Position numbers and translations under genes: made by a program. This document shows, in pieces, positions 53,280 through 63,647 of a stretch of 64,000 nt of DNA. The stretch is from Aphrocallistes beatrix. Taxonomy: Eukaryota > Porifera > Hexactinellida > Sceptrulophora > Aphrocallistidae. The DNA lies in assembly GCA_963281255.1 (NCBI GenBank), contig OY725500.1, positions 992,001 to 1,056,000 of the forward strand. The letters run 5' to 3'. Each line of letters begins with the position of its first letter. The stretch's first letter is position 1. Below the pieces are notes generated by a model, which was given only the letters and a program-made list of their open reading frames with translations, ran no database searches and was not told the DNA's origin.

Positions 53280-53683
53280 CACTGCCTGGTCAAAAGTATT
53301 GGAACACCACATTGCTTTGCATCATATATAATACTAAAATGGGTCTATCCATGGAGCCCAATTATTACGACAGCTACTGAAAATCTGACAACAAAACTTC
53401 GAAATCTACACACTCGAATTACTCAGTTTAGAAGTTTTCTATTCATCTCTATGCCTAAAGGATAATTAATATAATCACTTGTGCCACCTTGACACCTTGG
53501 TGCTAGTAATTACGCTTTGGAAAGGATTATCTATAGGAACCTTCTAGATTGATTTCGAGTATATTTCGAAATTGACGTGATTTCAGTAAAATGGTGACTA
53601 TAATTGATTGGCGTCCATAGACCCATTTTATTATTACTTATGATGCAAATCATTATACTGTTCCAATACTTTGGCAGGCAGTG
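53280..53683. mobile_element. Tc1-type foldback MITE (CACTGCCTGGTCAAAAG ends)
   Basis: The ends CACTGCCTGGTCAAAAGTAT (left) and ATACTTTGGCAGGCAGTG (right) mirror each other. The mirror continues inwards (TTGGAACA/TGTTCCAA, TTTGCATCAT/ATGATGCAAA, ATGGGTCTAT/ATAGACCCAT). The left flank is TA. Confidence 0.85.
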
Positions 53684-54114
53684 TGTATATTGCTTTGGCT
53701 ATTACTATATAGTACTTCAATATCTACGCATACAATACGCTTTGATTAACATAGTGTATGAAGAGGTGTGGACAAATAATATTTTGAATTGAATTTACAA
53801 GGTGGCCTTTCTAATGTTTTTATAAAGTAAAGTAAAAATGATCCGTATATCTTACGTATAGATTTTACGAATATCTATATGGAGGCTGAAAATTGTTTTC
53901 AAAAATTTGGCTATATTTATTAAATTTTGAAAAATTGAACACATGGTGCTAGCTAATCTGCACCACAGAAGGAATATATGGCCCAAATTGGTTCAATATA
54001 ATTTCCAATAACGAGTGAAGTACGACGTTCCATATTGATAATGACATCTCCTATACTAGGAGTTACAGTAAAAATATCTAATTTATTGCTTAATTTAAAA
54101 GATTAAAAACTCAC

Positions 54115-54282
54115 AGCTTTCCCCTCCTCCTTCCCTCTGTCATCTCTGCCTCTGCCATCTCTGCCTTTGTCGCCTCTGTCACTTCTTCCGCTGCCGCCTC
54201 TGTCACCTCTGTCGCCTCTGTCACCTCCCTTCCTCCCACCGCCTCCTCTCTTCCTTCTCCCCATAATTTCAAGAATCTGTTT
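54115..54282 (-). CDS. Putative internal exon, unrecognised gene (charged, Gly/Arg/Glu-rich)
   Basis: It is bounded by an acceptor TTTTTATCTAG and a donor CT/GTGAGT on the minus strand and is GC-richer than its surroundings. In the frame compatible with the exon at 56980-57105 it reads NRFLKLWGEGREEAVGGREV followed by Thr/Glu/Ala repeats. In another open frame it gives an RGD/RGG-like tract. Both frames are open because of the 9-base GA-GGC-like repeat. The Arg-rich reading would resemble a splicing-factor tail, and it could even belong to the missing DHX16 5' end. Unproven. Confidence 0.35.
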
Positions 54283-54284
54283 CT

Positions 54285-55430
54285 AGATAAAAAATAAATA
54301 TTTAATACGCAATAGCAAGCAAATAAATTTCTATCAACCATACACTCTCGTTTCTAATAGTTTTAATAAATAGTTAAAACTTTTGGTATTTTTAAAGAAT
54401 TTCAGATTATAGGAGCTGCCTTTTCAGGATGGACGGTGTACGGCGCCCATGTGATCCATATTTTATGATAGAAATGATATATCAACAGTTCATATAATAA
54501 TGCACTTCATCTTGTGTAAATTTCAGGATCCATACTTAGAAGGCTCTAAAATTAATATTTCTCAATTGTCAAAATAATAATGGAGTTTTGTATCCCTCTA
54601 GTGAGTCCTGCACGTTTAGAGCTGCATTATCGGTATGTATACCTGATATCTATTCTTTATTTCGAGGATAAATAAACTCATTCTTCAAAGAAAGGCGTTC
54701 TGGATGACTAGAAAAAACAAATATATATACAGTGCCCGGACAAAAGTATTTGACCACTACATAAACCTCTATACAAATAGTATTAAAGTGGATCTGTTCA
54801 TAAAGGAATGTGTACTCAAACTGTTAGAAATACTCTATTTTTGATTTATAATTCCTAATCTACAAATTCTAATTACTCACAATTGAGTTCCTCAACTCAA
54901 TTACTAACTCCCAAAATTAGAAATATCTACCTTTTATACCTGATGCTACTTGTCCCGAGTCACAGCCATTATATATGGCGATTGGTGACACAAAGTGGCA
55001 GAGGTTGATAATTTTCTACATGAGGATTAGTATTTGTATTGAAAGTTTCAAAAATTAGTAATTCGGATGTGTAGTTTACGAATCTGAAATCAACGAGTGA
55101 TCCGATAAATGGTAGAAGTGAAGATGTTGCTGTCAGATAGTAAAAAATTTAATTTGAGCGCCCTTTTGGCGGGAAAGAAATTTTCAAATATTTAGTAGTA
55201 TATAAAGAAATAATAAAATAAACCAATTCCCTTAATATTCCCTAAACTTAATTTCAGGCTTTACAAAGATTAGTGTCATATGCTCCCATGGCAGAGAGAA
55301 TCAACTACATGTATTACCTATTCCGAATCAAATTTCCGTTCAAAAGCATAAATATTACTTTTAAAAACATTTTCCAGAACGAATATATACGACAGGTTTA
55401 AAAGAGAGGCCATTAAAGAACTTTCCTGCT
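54285..55430. other. Mostly unrecognised; Tc1-like end at 54733
   Basis: CAGTGCCCGGACAAAAGTAT at 54733 after TA is a Tc1-type terminus without a partner. Otherwise nothing is seen. Confidence 0.5.
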
Positions 55431-55439
55431 CTCCATGAA

Positions 55440-55770
55440 AGTATAAAAGGTTCAAAATACGACATTCAAAATCTACACCCCTAAATCTATTTGTCAATCA
55501 GTTGAAGCTAGTCTCTACTATATTTTCAAAATTCATCATATGTGTATGATACTATGTATATAAAAGTGTGAAAATATACACATAACTTTTCCATCGCAGG
55601 TACACTACAATGATTTCACAATGGTTTCTATCATGTGGTAAAGCTATATACATACAAGTAGTGCACTATATATTGTATAGAAAAGGTGTGAACAAATGTT
55701 TCGATTTATTGGAGTCAAAATTTCGCTTAGATCTTAATCGTAGACATTTTTCTTTCCGAAATAGGCCAGA
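55440..55770. repeat. Helitron interior fragment (no ends)
   Basis: It shares GAAGCTAGTCTCTA, TTTTCAAAATTCATCA, GTGTGAAAATATA and TTTCGCTTAGATCTTA with Helitrons H1 and H2. There is no TC start and no hairpin end, so it is a decayed copy. Confidence 0.7.
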
Positions 55771-55779
55771 TCCATAGTA

Positions 55780-56975
55780 AGTCACCTTTATATCGAATTA
55801 GGATACTATTTGCTACATCTGGACCAAAAATGGCACTTTGTTCAAACATGTTTCATGTGTCTTCTTATCATACAAATATTACATCATTATTTGGATTTTA
55901 CAAGTATAGTATGTAAATCTGACTCACATTTAAATCTCAAAATCTGCACTCACATTCGCCGCACTGGACTGTTTGAAGCCGATGAACTAAACAAAAAAAT
56001 TAAAAAACACGCGCTGAAATGAGAGAGACCCAAGAAATATTATATCTGGGAGGCCAGGACCCACGTGTCTATAGATCACGATGTCACTGCTTAGCATTTC
56101 CTTGGAGGCACAATTGTACATTTAGAAAGGAATTAAACATTTGAAGTTGAATAGTATTTTTAACAGAATATAAAATAACCGGTTACATAATGTAATAATC
56201 CAAAATCGATCAAGATATGCTCATGATTTTTAAGGTACACTGATGCAATCATCAGCAGTTTTTTCTTGAGAAATACTGGGCTTCAATGCCTAAGAGATGC
56301 CAACTCTTAATAGATAGTAGTGGTTCAAAGATAAATTAGTGATCTTTTCTATTCATACTTCGATAAAAAACATTAGCTTGACATTTAGTACGTTACTAGG
56401 TATCACACCAAATTCTCATTTATTTAATTTGTGAAATGAGTTATCTGACACACTTGTATAAACATGTGCAACCTAACATCGGTGGCTATTGACTATAATT
56501 GGCACTTAAGATCGTGACGAATGACACAAAGTTGATAATGTCACATCTAACAATAATTATTCAGGTTAAAAGATTCAAAACTGAGAAATTTCAATGTGTA
56601 ACAAATGAATTTTAGATCGGATAAAATATTCCTATGCTTGATTACAAATTATGTCTAAATAGGGTCATTTTACAAATAATTGTATTGATATGGAATATTT
56701 CTTGATTTAAAAATACATTTGTTTCAGTACTAAACGTAATGGATCTTGATGAAGATCAGCAGGAAATATCCTTTACTCAAACACTCGGTATAGACCGCTA
56801 GTGCAACCGAAGAGTGGAATCAGAAATATTAACATGATGAAAGATAATTGGATTTAGCAAAAAATTATAACGTTAAATTGGGAAATAAGAAATCTACAAA
56901 TTTAAAATATACATGGGAACACTCGTACCATATTAGCATTGATTCTTATTTCAAAATAAAATGAATTAAGGAAAC
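55780..56975. other. Intergenic or intronic stretch, nothing recognised
   Basis: AT-rich, only short unsupported ORFs. Confidence 0.5.
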
Positions 56976-56979
56976 TTAC

Positions 56980-57105
56980 TCCGTGCTTATTACTTGGCCC
57001 TCAAGATAGTCTTTTATTGCTGCCATCGCAGCTATAGCTTGGATGAGGAGAGGGATTAGAGCATCCCTCTCCTTAAGCTTGGCCTTCTTAGGCAATGTCA
57101 TCATG
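56980..57105 (-). CDS. Putative exon, unrecognised gene
   Basis: Acceptor ATACAATTAG and donor GGA/GTAAGT frame a GC-richer segment reading MMTLPKKAKLKERDALIPLL and IQAIAAMAAIKDYLEG, an amphipathic Ala-rich helix. Reading phases agree with a 42-bp candidate exon upstream (57466-57507) and with the exon at 54115-54282. The Met pair could also be the start. I do not recognise the protein. Confidence 0.4.
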
Positions 57106-57388
57106 CTAATTGTATGTGGGTAATTAATTAAACTACATTGGTTTAAGGTATTGGTGCCAAGTGGATACTCAGACCATTGGGTAGGACAGCCTAGACCCCC
57201 TGGAAAATTACAGGGCTCCAAAGAAAATTTGAGCACGTTTTTTCTTTTCGCTAAGCTACATCTATATTATACAGTAACCAGTGAGAGCATCGTTGTTTCT
57301 CATATTTTGATCTATTTAACCTATTTTACAATATTTGATTGGAAAGGTGAGAAGAATGAACTTTTTTGGTAGACACTCTAAGCCTGGA

Positions 57389-57411
57389 AAAGAAAAAAAA
57401 AAAAAAAAAAA
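57389..57411. repeat. Poly-A run
   Basis: A run of more than 20 A on the plus strand, with no SINE or LINE body recognised upstream. Confidence 0.85.
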
Positions 57412-57465
57412 AGACTCATACGCATCAAGATATCAAGATGACATCATACAATGCAAAAGACTTAC

Positions 57466-57507
57466 ATTATATTTTTCATCTGTAGGCGCGGTATCCTGGA
57501 TATTGTA
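57466..57507 (-). CDS. Putative 42-bp microexon, unrecognised gene
   Basis: The minus strand shows acceptor CTCTTCTAG, 42 coding bases (TISRIPRLQMKNI in the compatible frame) and donor AAT/GTAAGT. The phase fits the next exon at 57105. Support is only splice-site quality and phase. Confidence 0.25.
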
Positions 57508-57599
57508 CTAGAAGAGAGAGAGTAAGTAGCGATCAGATGTGAGGAAAATAATAACTTGGCTCAACAAATATAATAGGAATACAAAATATACTTTTCGAG

Positions 57600-57850
57600 A
57601 ATATGGTAGCTAGTCCCTAGCACATTTTTCAAAATTCATCAAAAGGTATGAAAATATATACATAAAGGTGTGAAAATATATACATAAAGGTGTGGAAATA
57701 TACACAATCATTTTTATTGCTGACAGTATAAGGGACATATGTATGAGATATTGCTTAAATGATTATTGACAACGACAGGAGTTTATTGTGGCGTCATACA
57801 ATGATTTCTATTGTGAGTTAAGGTAATATTTAATGTATAGAAAAAGTGAT
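57600..57850. repeat. Helitron interior fragment (no ends)
   Basis: GTAGCTAGTCCCTAGC, TCAAAATTCATCAAA and repeated GGTGTGAAAATATATACA match the H1/H2 interior. Confidence 0.7.
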
Positions 57851-57859
57851 ATTTTTCCG

Positions 57860-58840
57860 AAGATGGCTATTTCTAACAATAAAACCCTGTAATTTCTTGG
57901 TTAGCAGACCAATAAATTGTTTGTTTTATAGCTATTTTTAACTCATTTCAATTTTTCAAAAATTGCTTGAATTAAAAACCCTGCTTTAAACCTAAGTTGA
58001 CTAATTCATGAATTATCAATGAATTACTCAAAATTTGAAATTAAAATAATGAAAAAAATATTTGATATATCGCTTAGGGACTGAGCAATGTTAGAGGTAT
58101 ATAACATGTGCAACCTTTTAACCACTTTTGGGCATAAAATCTGCACTAATGTTTGAGATTTTGGATAATCCATAATTCTTCATCATCTTTCAATGAATTA
58201 GTCAACTTAACTTTAAACCCGTTTTTATCATGGTCTATTTCGCAAAAAAACAATGAAATTAGTCTAAATATTTAGAAAATAAACAGATCGGCTAACCGAT
58301 CTAAGATTTTCTTAACCGTTAACCGTGATTGACGGGGGTTAGCCGGTTAACCGGTTAACCGAATCCAGCCTTGTTTTCATATGTTATTGACATAGTATAA
58401 GAATTAAGAAAGTAATATAAGTAATATAAAGATTCCAGATTTCCGAAACTAGTTACGTAAATAGAGTAAAATATGCAAGAACACGAATCTTGATGATGAT
58501 GTTACCATTGTTATGACTGGTAGTCATGGAAACAAGCATGAGAAAAATGTTTGATCGCATTGTGCAACAATTGTGCACATGCATTCGCGAGGCGATTAGT
58601 CCATCACCTGAGTCAACAAATATACTTAAACTCGGGCACCATAAAATCAGCTTTGTGGGTTGTTCCCGACCTAGAAAAAATCCTGCCGAGCCCTTATTTG
58701 AGAACTGAACCTTGAGGTCGGCCACTGTAGAATACGACAAACATTTCGGTTGTGTTCATGTATTAGGATCATAAATGGAATTACAGAAAGGCATTCATCT
58801 GATTTAGCAGTATCTATATACCATATTATACGGAGGTGAT
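57860..58840. other. Nothing recognised apart from GGTTAACCGGTTAACC runs
   Basis: 58290-58365 holds self-complementary GGTTAACCGG repeats that look like the end of an old hAT-type element. 58440-58500 shares a string (AAATATGCAAGAACACGAATC-like) with 60790-60840. Confidence 0.5.
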
Positions 58841-58937
58841 CGTGTAATACAGGGGTCGGCAAACTTTCGGACTACTAGGCCATTTCAGGGGGTCAAGAAG
58901 GCGCGCTAGGCCAGAAGAAACAAGATGTCCAAGGAAG

Positions 58938-59526
58938 TAGAGATGCACCGGATATCCGGTTTATATCCGGTATCCGGCCATTTTCGTTGATTTACCGGAT
59001 ATTAATACATTGACAAAATTCATGAATTGATGAAATACTACAGTAACAAACTCAAATTATACACTGTGCTATAACAAACTTATCGAGAGAATAATAATGA
59101 AAATCTAATAATCCTAAATTTTTCTGGATAAAGAGAAGACATTCTCCTTTTTCAGGTAACAATTTGTTACGCTTTTCTTCAAATACAATTCCAGCACTAC
59201 TAAATAATCTTTCACTATAAACTGAACTAGGTGGAGTGCCTAAATATTTAATCGCAACCCCAACTAAGTTTGGATATGACAAAGCATTTTCTTTCCACCA
59301 TAGTAATGAGTTAGAAGATCTTGGGATTAGGGGATTAGTTAAATACTTATCAAGCTCTCTTATACAAATGTTTGAGGTTTTCATACTGTCTTCTTCGCCA
59401 ACCATATATTCATCTATGCCTTGTTCATTAACAATAATATCCGGTATCCGGCCGGATAACCGGATAATTGGAGGCCGGATATCTTATCCGGCCGGATAGG
59501 TAATTTTCCTATCCGGTGCATCTCTA
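58938..59526 (-). mobile_element. hAT element with hATC remnant, nested
   Basis: The terminal inverted repeats are TAGAGATGCACCGGATA and TATCCGGTGCATCTCTA (inner few bases imperfect), flanked by exact 8-bp duplications CAAGGAAG (58930-58937 and 59527-59534). GGATATCCGG motifs fill both ends. The minus-strand ORF 59052-59405 carries YLGTPPSSVYSERLFSSAG and RNKLLPEKGE, the hAT C-terminal dimerisation domain. Confidence 0.95.
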
Positions 59527-59623
59527 CAAGGAAGTGCTTCAGAAAACTATATGTCGGTATTCTGACCATGAAATATAAGCAAAAGGAAAATTGATCAGCA
59601 TTGAACACGCGAAGTGTTCTAAT

Positions 59624-60003
59624 CAGGGTTGGGTTTTGTCCGTCCAAAACAGGTTTTGGACAGGGCAGTGGACAAAACCTGGTTTTAACCGGTTAAAACC
59701 GGACAAAACTGGACAAAACCTAATGGAAACTGTAAATCATTGCAGTGGGTACGAAACAGTTTAGGATGGAAAGAGAGCGAGGACAATGAATGGATTTTCT
59801 TGCTAACTCCTGTTTATTACTATAACTATATTTTATATTCGATTTATCATGGAAGACACGAACAACACTTGGACAAAACCTGGACAAAACTTGGACAAAA
59901 CGTTTTGTCCAGTTTTGTCCACCCAAGAGGTTTTGGACAGGACGGTTTTAACCTGGTTAAAACCACTAGGTTTTGTCCAAGTGGACAAAACCTGCCAACC
60001 CTG
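59624..60003. mobile_element. hAT MITE, CAGGGTTGG family, copy 2, nested
   Basis: The terminal inverted repeats are CAGGGTTGG and CCAACCCTG, flanked by exact 8-bp duplications GTTCTAAT (59616-59623 and 60004-60011). The arms are composed of GGACAAAACCTGG-type repeats in mirror orientation. It shares only its outer ends with the copy at 39317. Confidence 0.93.
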
Positions 60004-60028
60004 GTTCTAATTGGACGATTGAGTATAC

Positions 60029-60178
60029 TTTATTATAGGAAATTAACGCTCCACGAAATTAACGCGAATTTGTCCAAATCGCGTAAATTCCTTCGCGATA
60101 ATTTCCTTGAGCGTAGATTTCCATGACCTTAATTTCATTCTCGTTAATTTTATGGAGCGTTAATTTCCAATAATAAGG
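60029..60178. mobile_element. Palindromic MITE (GGAAATTAACGCTCCA ends), nested
   Basis: GGAAATTAACGCTCCACGAA near the left mirrors TATGGAGCGTTAATTTCC near the right, extended by TTATTAT/ATAATAA. Family unknown. Confidence 0.75.
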
Positions 60179-60192
60179 TACTTTAATATATA

Positions 60193-60240
60193 TACAGTGC
60201 AGGCCATAGAAAATGCAACACCTTGAAGGAAGTCGATACG
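60193..60240. mobile_element. Tc1-type terminus fragment
   Basis: TATATA/CAGTGCAGGCCATAGAAAATG followed by CAACACCTTGAAGG is a Tc1/mariner-like end without a partner. Confidence 0.5.
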
Positions 60241-60299
60241 TTAGGCCGGACTGGAATATAAGCTAGGCCGGAGTTTGCCGACCCCTGGTGTAATACTTC

Positions 60300-61135
60300 T
60301 ACATTACAGAAGTAACTGAAAAATAAAGAGAAATTTCCAACCTGTGATTGTGTATATCTTATCCGAGTCTATCCTCCTAATTGATAGATTTCAGTTTCAT
60401 CACATGTCTCGTAACAGGATTGGGCCCCGTGTGATCTTCCTATACTTGCGGCCTTTCCTACCACCAGTTTCCTATTTAAACCGATTTTCGCTTCGGTCAT
60501 AAGAATATTTACTTGGGAGCGAGTGAAAAGTAAATATGTTAGGATAACGTCTGGAACTGTAAATATTTGGCAGTCGAATCTAGCAAACCAAAACAACTGT
60601 TGTAAACAAAAGATTCAGCGCACATATAGATACATGACAAATCATACAAAAATTGGAAAATGTTTGGATATAGAGAACAGAACATATAATTATCATTTTT
60701 TCGCTATATAGTGAAATTGTTGTGCCTATTCAGTAAACTTGTATTTATATATTGCTGCCTATTCGCACATTCCAGAGTTCCGAAACTAGTTACGTAGATA
60801 AAGTACAATATGCAAGAACACGAATCTTGATGATGATAACATTGTTATGACAACGCAAATCACGGAAACAAGTATGATACTTGCTTAGAGCAATTACGAA
60901 GTAGCTGTGTAGATTATTTATACTCACTTGAAATGGCACTGCTTTTATTGGGTGTCTGTCTGGATGGAGAATGCATGATAAAGCTGGAAGCAAACTGGGA
61001 TAATCAATTAATTAATAGTCGCAAATATAGATCCGTGTTCTTATTTGCTGCGTACTCGTATCAATGGAAATGCAAAAGTGCATTGAAATGTAATTCATCA
61101 TCCGTAATTTCCTGATCGGTTTCACCAAGTTTGGG
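60300..61135. other. Nothing recognised
   Basis: A 50-bp stretch near 60790 repeats 58445-58500 (TACGTA...ATATGCAAGAACACG). No supported gene. Confidence 0.5.
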
Positions 61136-61144
61136 TACTGAGGT

Positions 61145-61365
61145 CAGGGCTGTATCAACCCATTTTGAGTTGGCAAAATCATATCAATGAGTTGATTATA
61201 GCCGTCATATGAAAATGAATTGTTGAAACCAGTTCATTTAGTACAAATGACTCATTCCGAAAATGAGTGGGCTGTAGACAACTCATTTTTTTAAAGAGTT
61301 GAATGAGGTCAAGGAATTTCCATGAAAAATGACTTGTTTTTGCCAACTGGGTTGATACAGCCCTG
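61145..61365. mobile_element. hAT MITE (CAGGGCTGTATCAACCCA ends)
   Basis: The terminal inverted repeats CAGGGCTGTATCAACCCA and TGGGTTGATACAGCCCTG are perfect over 18 bp. The flanks are 8-bp duplications ACTGAGGT and ACTGAGAT with one mismatch. Confidence 0.92.
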
Positions 61366-61565
61366 ACTGAGATAATCTGGAATGGAGTATTCCGTAAATT
61401 AGGCAATTACAAGTAGAATTCCGGAAAGTTTCCGTCAAGTTTCATAAATTAGGTACTCAGATTTCAAATAAAATTGACAATTTGGTGATTTTTCCAGTGA
61501 TATAGATTATAACAGTAAGACAGACATGTTTAGAGTGATTATCTACCTTATAATTAACCAGTGTG

Positions 61566-61631
61566 AACCCAGGCGCCCAAAGGGCGCGTCTGGCGAACAC
61601 AAAGTGTCCGCAAGCAAGCGAAGCGCGCTTG
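61566..61631 (+). mobile_element. Helitron 3' terminus, copy H6
   Basis: It carries GGCGAACACAAAGTGTCCGC followed by AAGCAAGCGAAGCGCGCTTG and a host T. The 5' end is not found to the left. Confidence 0.75.
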
Positions 61632-61948
61632 TGTTTCTTAAGTTAAAATGCAAGCCATCAAGTTCTAAACCTTCAAACCGGTTGCTACGTTTTAGGCATT
61701 ATACGCATTGAAATTAATAACAAACGCTAGTTTAGTCTAAAAATAGATATATTACATCTATAGAACATGTCTAAATTTAGCAAGACTCTTACACAGACAC
61801 ACAAAAGTACAATTGCAACTGCAAATGGATATCTATTAAATAGAGATAAATACGATAAATGTGCTCAAATTACGCAAAGTAAGTAAAATAATAAAAGTCA
61901 TTCTACAAAATAAATCTGAAAATGTCTAATAAAATGTTGGGAAAATGA

Positions 61949-62431
61949 ATACATACGTATCAACGTGCATCTAACATCCTCCCTAGTGATGATATCCAGT
62001 TCGTGCCAGGAAAGTTACGAATTGGGGAGTGCAATCGGAACATAATAATTGAGAAGAGAGCCGGCCAAAAGAATATTCACTTGTGCAGAGACGTCATCGA
62101 ACACATATGGAGTGGAGGCGAGAGTAAACAGCTCCAGCTTACATTCCGAACAGAACGAAATACATTGACTACCCATATCCGTCGTAGACGCCATCATTCT
62201 GATTATTGGCTAGACATGTTCGCGTCCTACACTGATGAACAATTCATACAAGAATTTGGATGTGACCAGTTTCATGCATACAAAGAGCATGTCAAACAAT
62301 ATGGTAAAGCTTTCCGGTGGAATCCACCGAAGCTAACATTCGAGCAAAGGGGAGAAAAATTCAAGCAACAGTATTTGCCAGCAGATAAAATGCTCGACTA
62401 TCCACAATTAGAGATACTCACTTACTTGTAG
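61949..62431 (+). CDS. Unrecognised terminal-exon-like ORF
   Basis: An open frame of about 160 codons up to a TAG, with coding-like composition: YQRASNILPSDDIQFVPGKL, IIIEKRAGQKNIHLCRDVIE, HHSDYWLDMFASYTDEQFIQ, CDQFHAYKEHVKQYGKAFRW and PADKMLDYPQLEILTYL. There is no good ATG in frame near its beginning. It is more likely the last exon of a plus-strand gene, with a candidate acceptor CCTCCCTAG at about 61986. It is rich in Trp, His, Tyr and Arg, with no membrane segment. No homology recognised. Confidence 0.5.
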   Translation: MHTYQRASNILPSDDIQFVPGKLRIGECNRNIIIEKRAGQKNIHLCRDVIEHIWSGGESKQLQLTFRTERNTLTTHIRRRRHHSDYWLDMFASYTDEQFIQEFGCDQFHAYKEHVKQYGKAFRWNPPKLTFEQRGEKFKQQYLPADKMLDYPQLEILTYL

Positions 62432-62482
62432 TACTAGTAGATTTTGTATGTATGTAACAATCATGTGATTCATTGATAACTA

Positions 62483-62653
62483 CAGTAGAACTCGGTTAGT
62501 ACGTACTCGGGATACAACGTACTTCGGCTTAGTACGTACTCGTTTCTCAGAACCAGAATTCATTTAGTATATAGATTCCTATGTAATATCAACTCGGTTA
62601 GTACGTACTTTTTTCCTCTTCCCGGAGGGGTACGTACTAACCAAGTTCTACTG
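62483..62653. mobile_element. pogo-like MITE with CAGTAGAACTCGG ends, copy 2
   Basis: TA flanks, CAGTAGAACTCGGTTAGTAC and GTACTAACCAAGTTCTACTG. The same family as 34835-35016. Confidence 0.9.
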
Positions 62654-62659
62654 TATTAC

Positions 62660-63480
62660 TTAGTATAACTATTATTATAATAAAGTACTTGTTGATAAAT
62701 TAGTAATAACAGACGTACATAAATACAATTTGTCTGCTTCATATATTCTTATATTGGATCTATGATCCTATATAATATAGTAGCACAGTTCTGAAATGAG
62801 TGCTGGAGTCCGGCCTGGCGCAAGTGGTGCACAGACCTGAGTATAAAAGACATCACTAATTTCCCTGGATTTTCCATGGAGTTCGCATTTTAAATCCAGA
62901 ACATTTTTGAGAGGAGCTTGTAAGTATACTCTAGTGGTTATACGGGAGGGTTGATTTGAAATTTGTTGATGTATCACACAGTAATACTTATCATATTATC
63001 TAGAATAAGAAATAAAATATTCTATTGATTTCAGAAGATAATTGATGAAATACATACGATAAAAATTATTTTTGGGTAAACTTTCAAAGTCAATTTACGA
63101 GATTTAATAAACGGGGGAGGGGGGCTAGAAAAAAACAATTAATAAGCGGGGGCCAGTTTATTCGGACACCTAGAGTAGGCCCATCAGATATTTGCAGCCA
63201 CAAATGCGACAAATGACTTTGTATACAAGGTATTGTTACGATTGTTTTGTTATTTACTCTACTATAAATAGTGATAGCACTGCCAAACTATGCTAAGACC
63301 CGAGTCCATAACCAAGTAACTACCAAATAATGGAGCCCTAGAATCGATTGACCAACCACAGCCCTACGAAGGAGACTAAAGAAAATGGTAGTCCCCGTCC
63401 AGGCAATTGCACATCCAGAGTTCGACTGGTGAATTAGGAGTATTGAGTATACCAGTGCCCGCAGGTATAAAGGATACCAG
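62660..63480. other. Nothing recognised
   Basis: No supported ORF; a G-rich patch (GGGGGAGGGGGG) near 63114. Confidence 0.5.
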
Positions 63481-63498
63481 CTGCAGCCGTATTCACTA

Positions 63499-63647
63499 AG
63501 ATCTTAAGCACTAAGATCGATCTTAAGTCTTAAGATCGATCTTAGTTAAGATCGATCTTAAGATCGAACTTAGTGGTATTCACTAAGAATTAAGATCGAT
63601 CTTAAGATCGATCTTAGTTAAGATCGATCTTAAGATCGAACTTAGAA
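63499..63647. repeat. TTAAGATCGATCTTAA palindromic repeat cluster
   Basis: Roughly a dozen overlapping copies of the self-complementary AAGATCGATCTT, preceded by CCGTATTCACTAAGATC and again by TATTCACTAAGAATTAAG. It is probably the end region of a DNA transposon made of short palindromes. Confidence 0.85.

Larger units (their letters stand above)
58850..60287. mobile_element. Outer hAT element (CAGGGGTCGGCAAACT) holding other insertions
   Basis: The terminal inverted repeats are CAGGGGTCGGCAAACTTTCG and GAGTTTGCCGACCCCTG, flanked by exact 8-bp duplications GTGTAATA (58842-58849 and 60288-60295). Its own sequence is only a few hundred bp; the rest is two hAT elements, a palindromic MITE and a Tc1-type end inserted in it. 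Confidence 0.93.

Noticed and set aside
57389-57411. Poly-A tail of a SINE or LINE
   Set aside because: No promoter boxes, coding body or target duplication found beside it.
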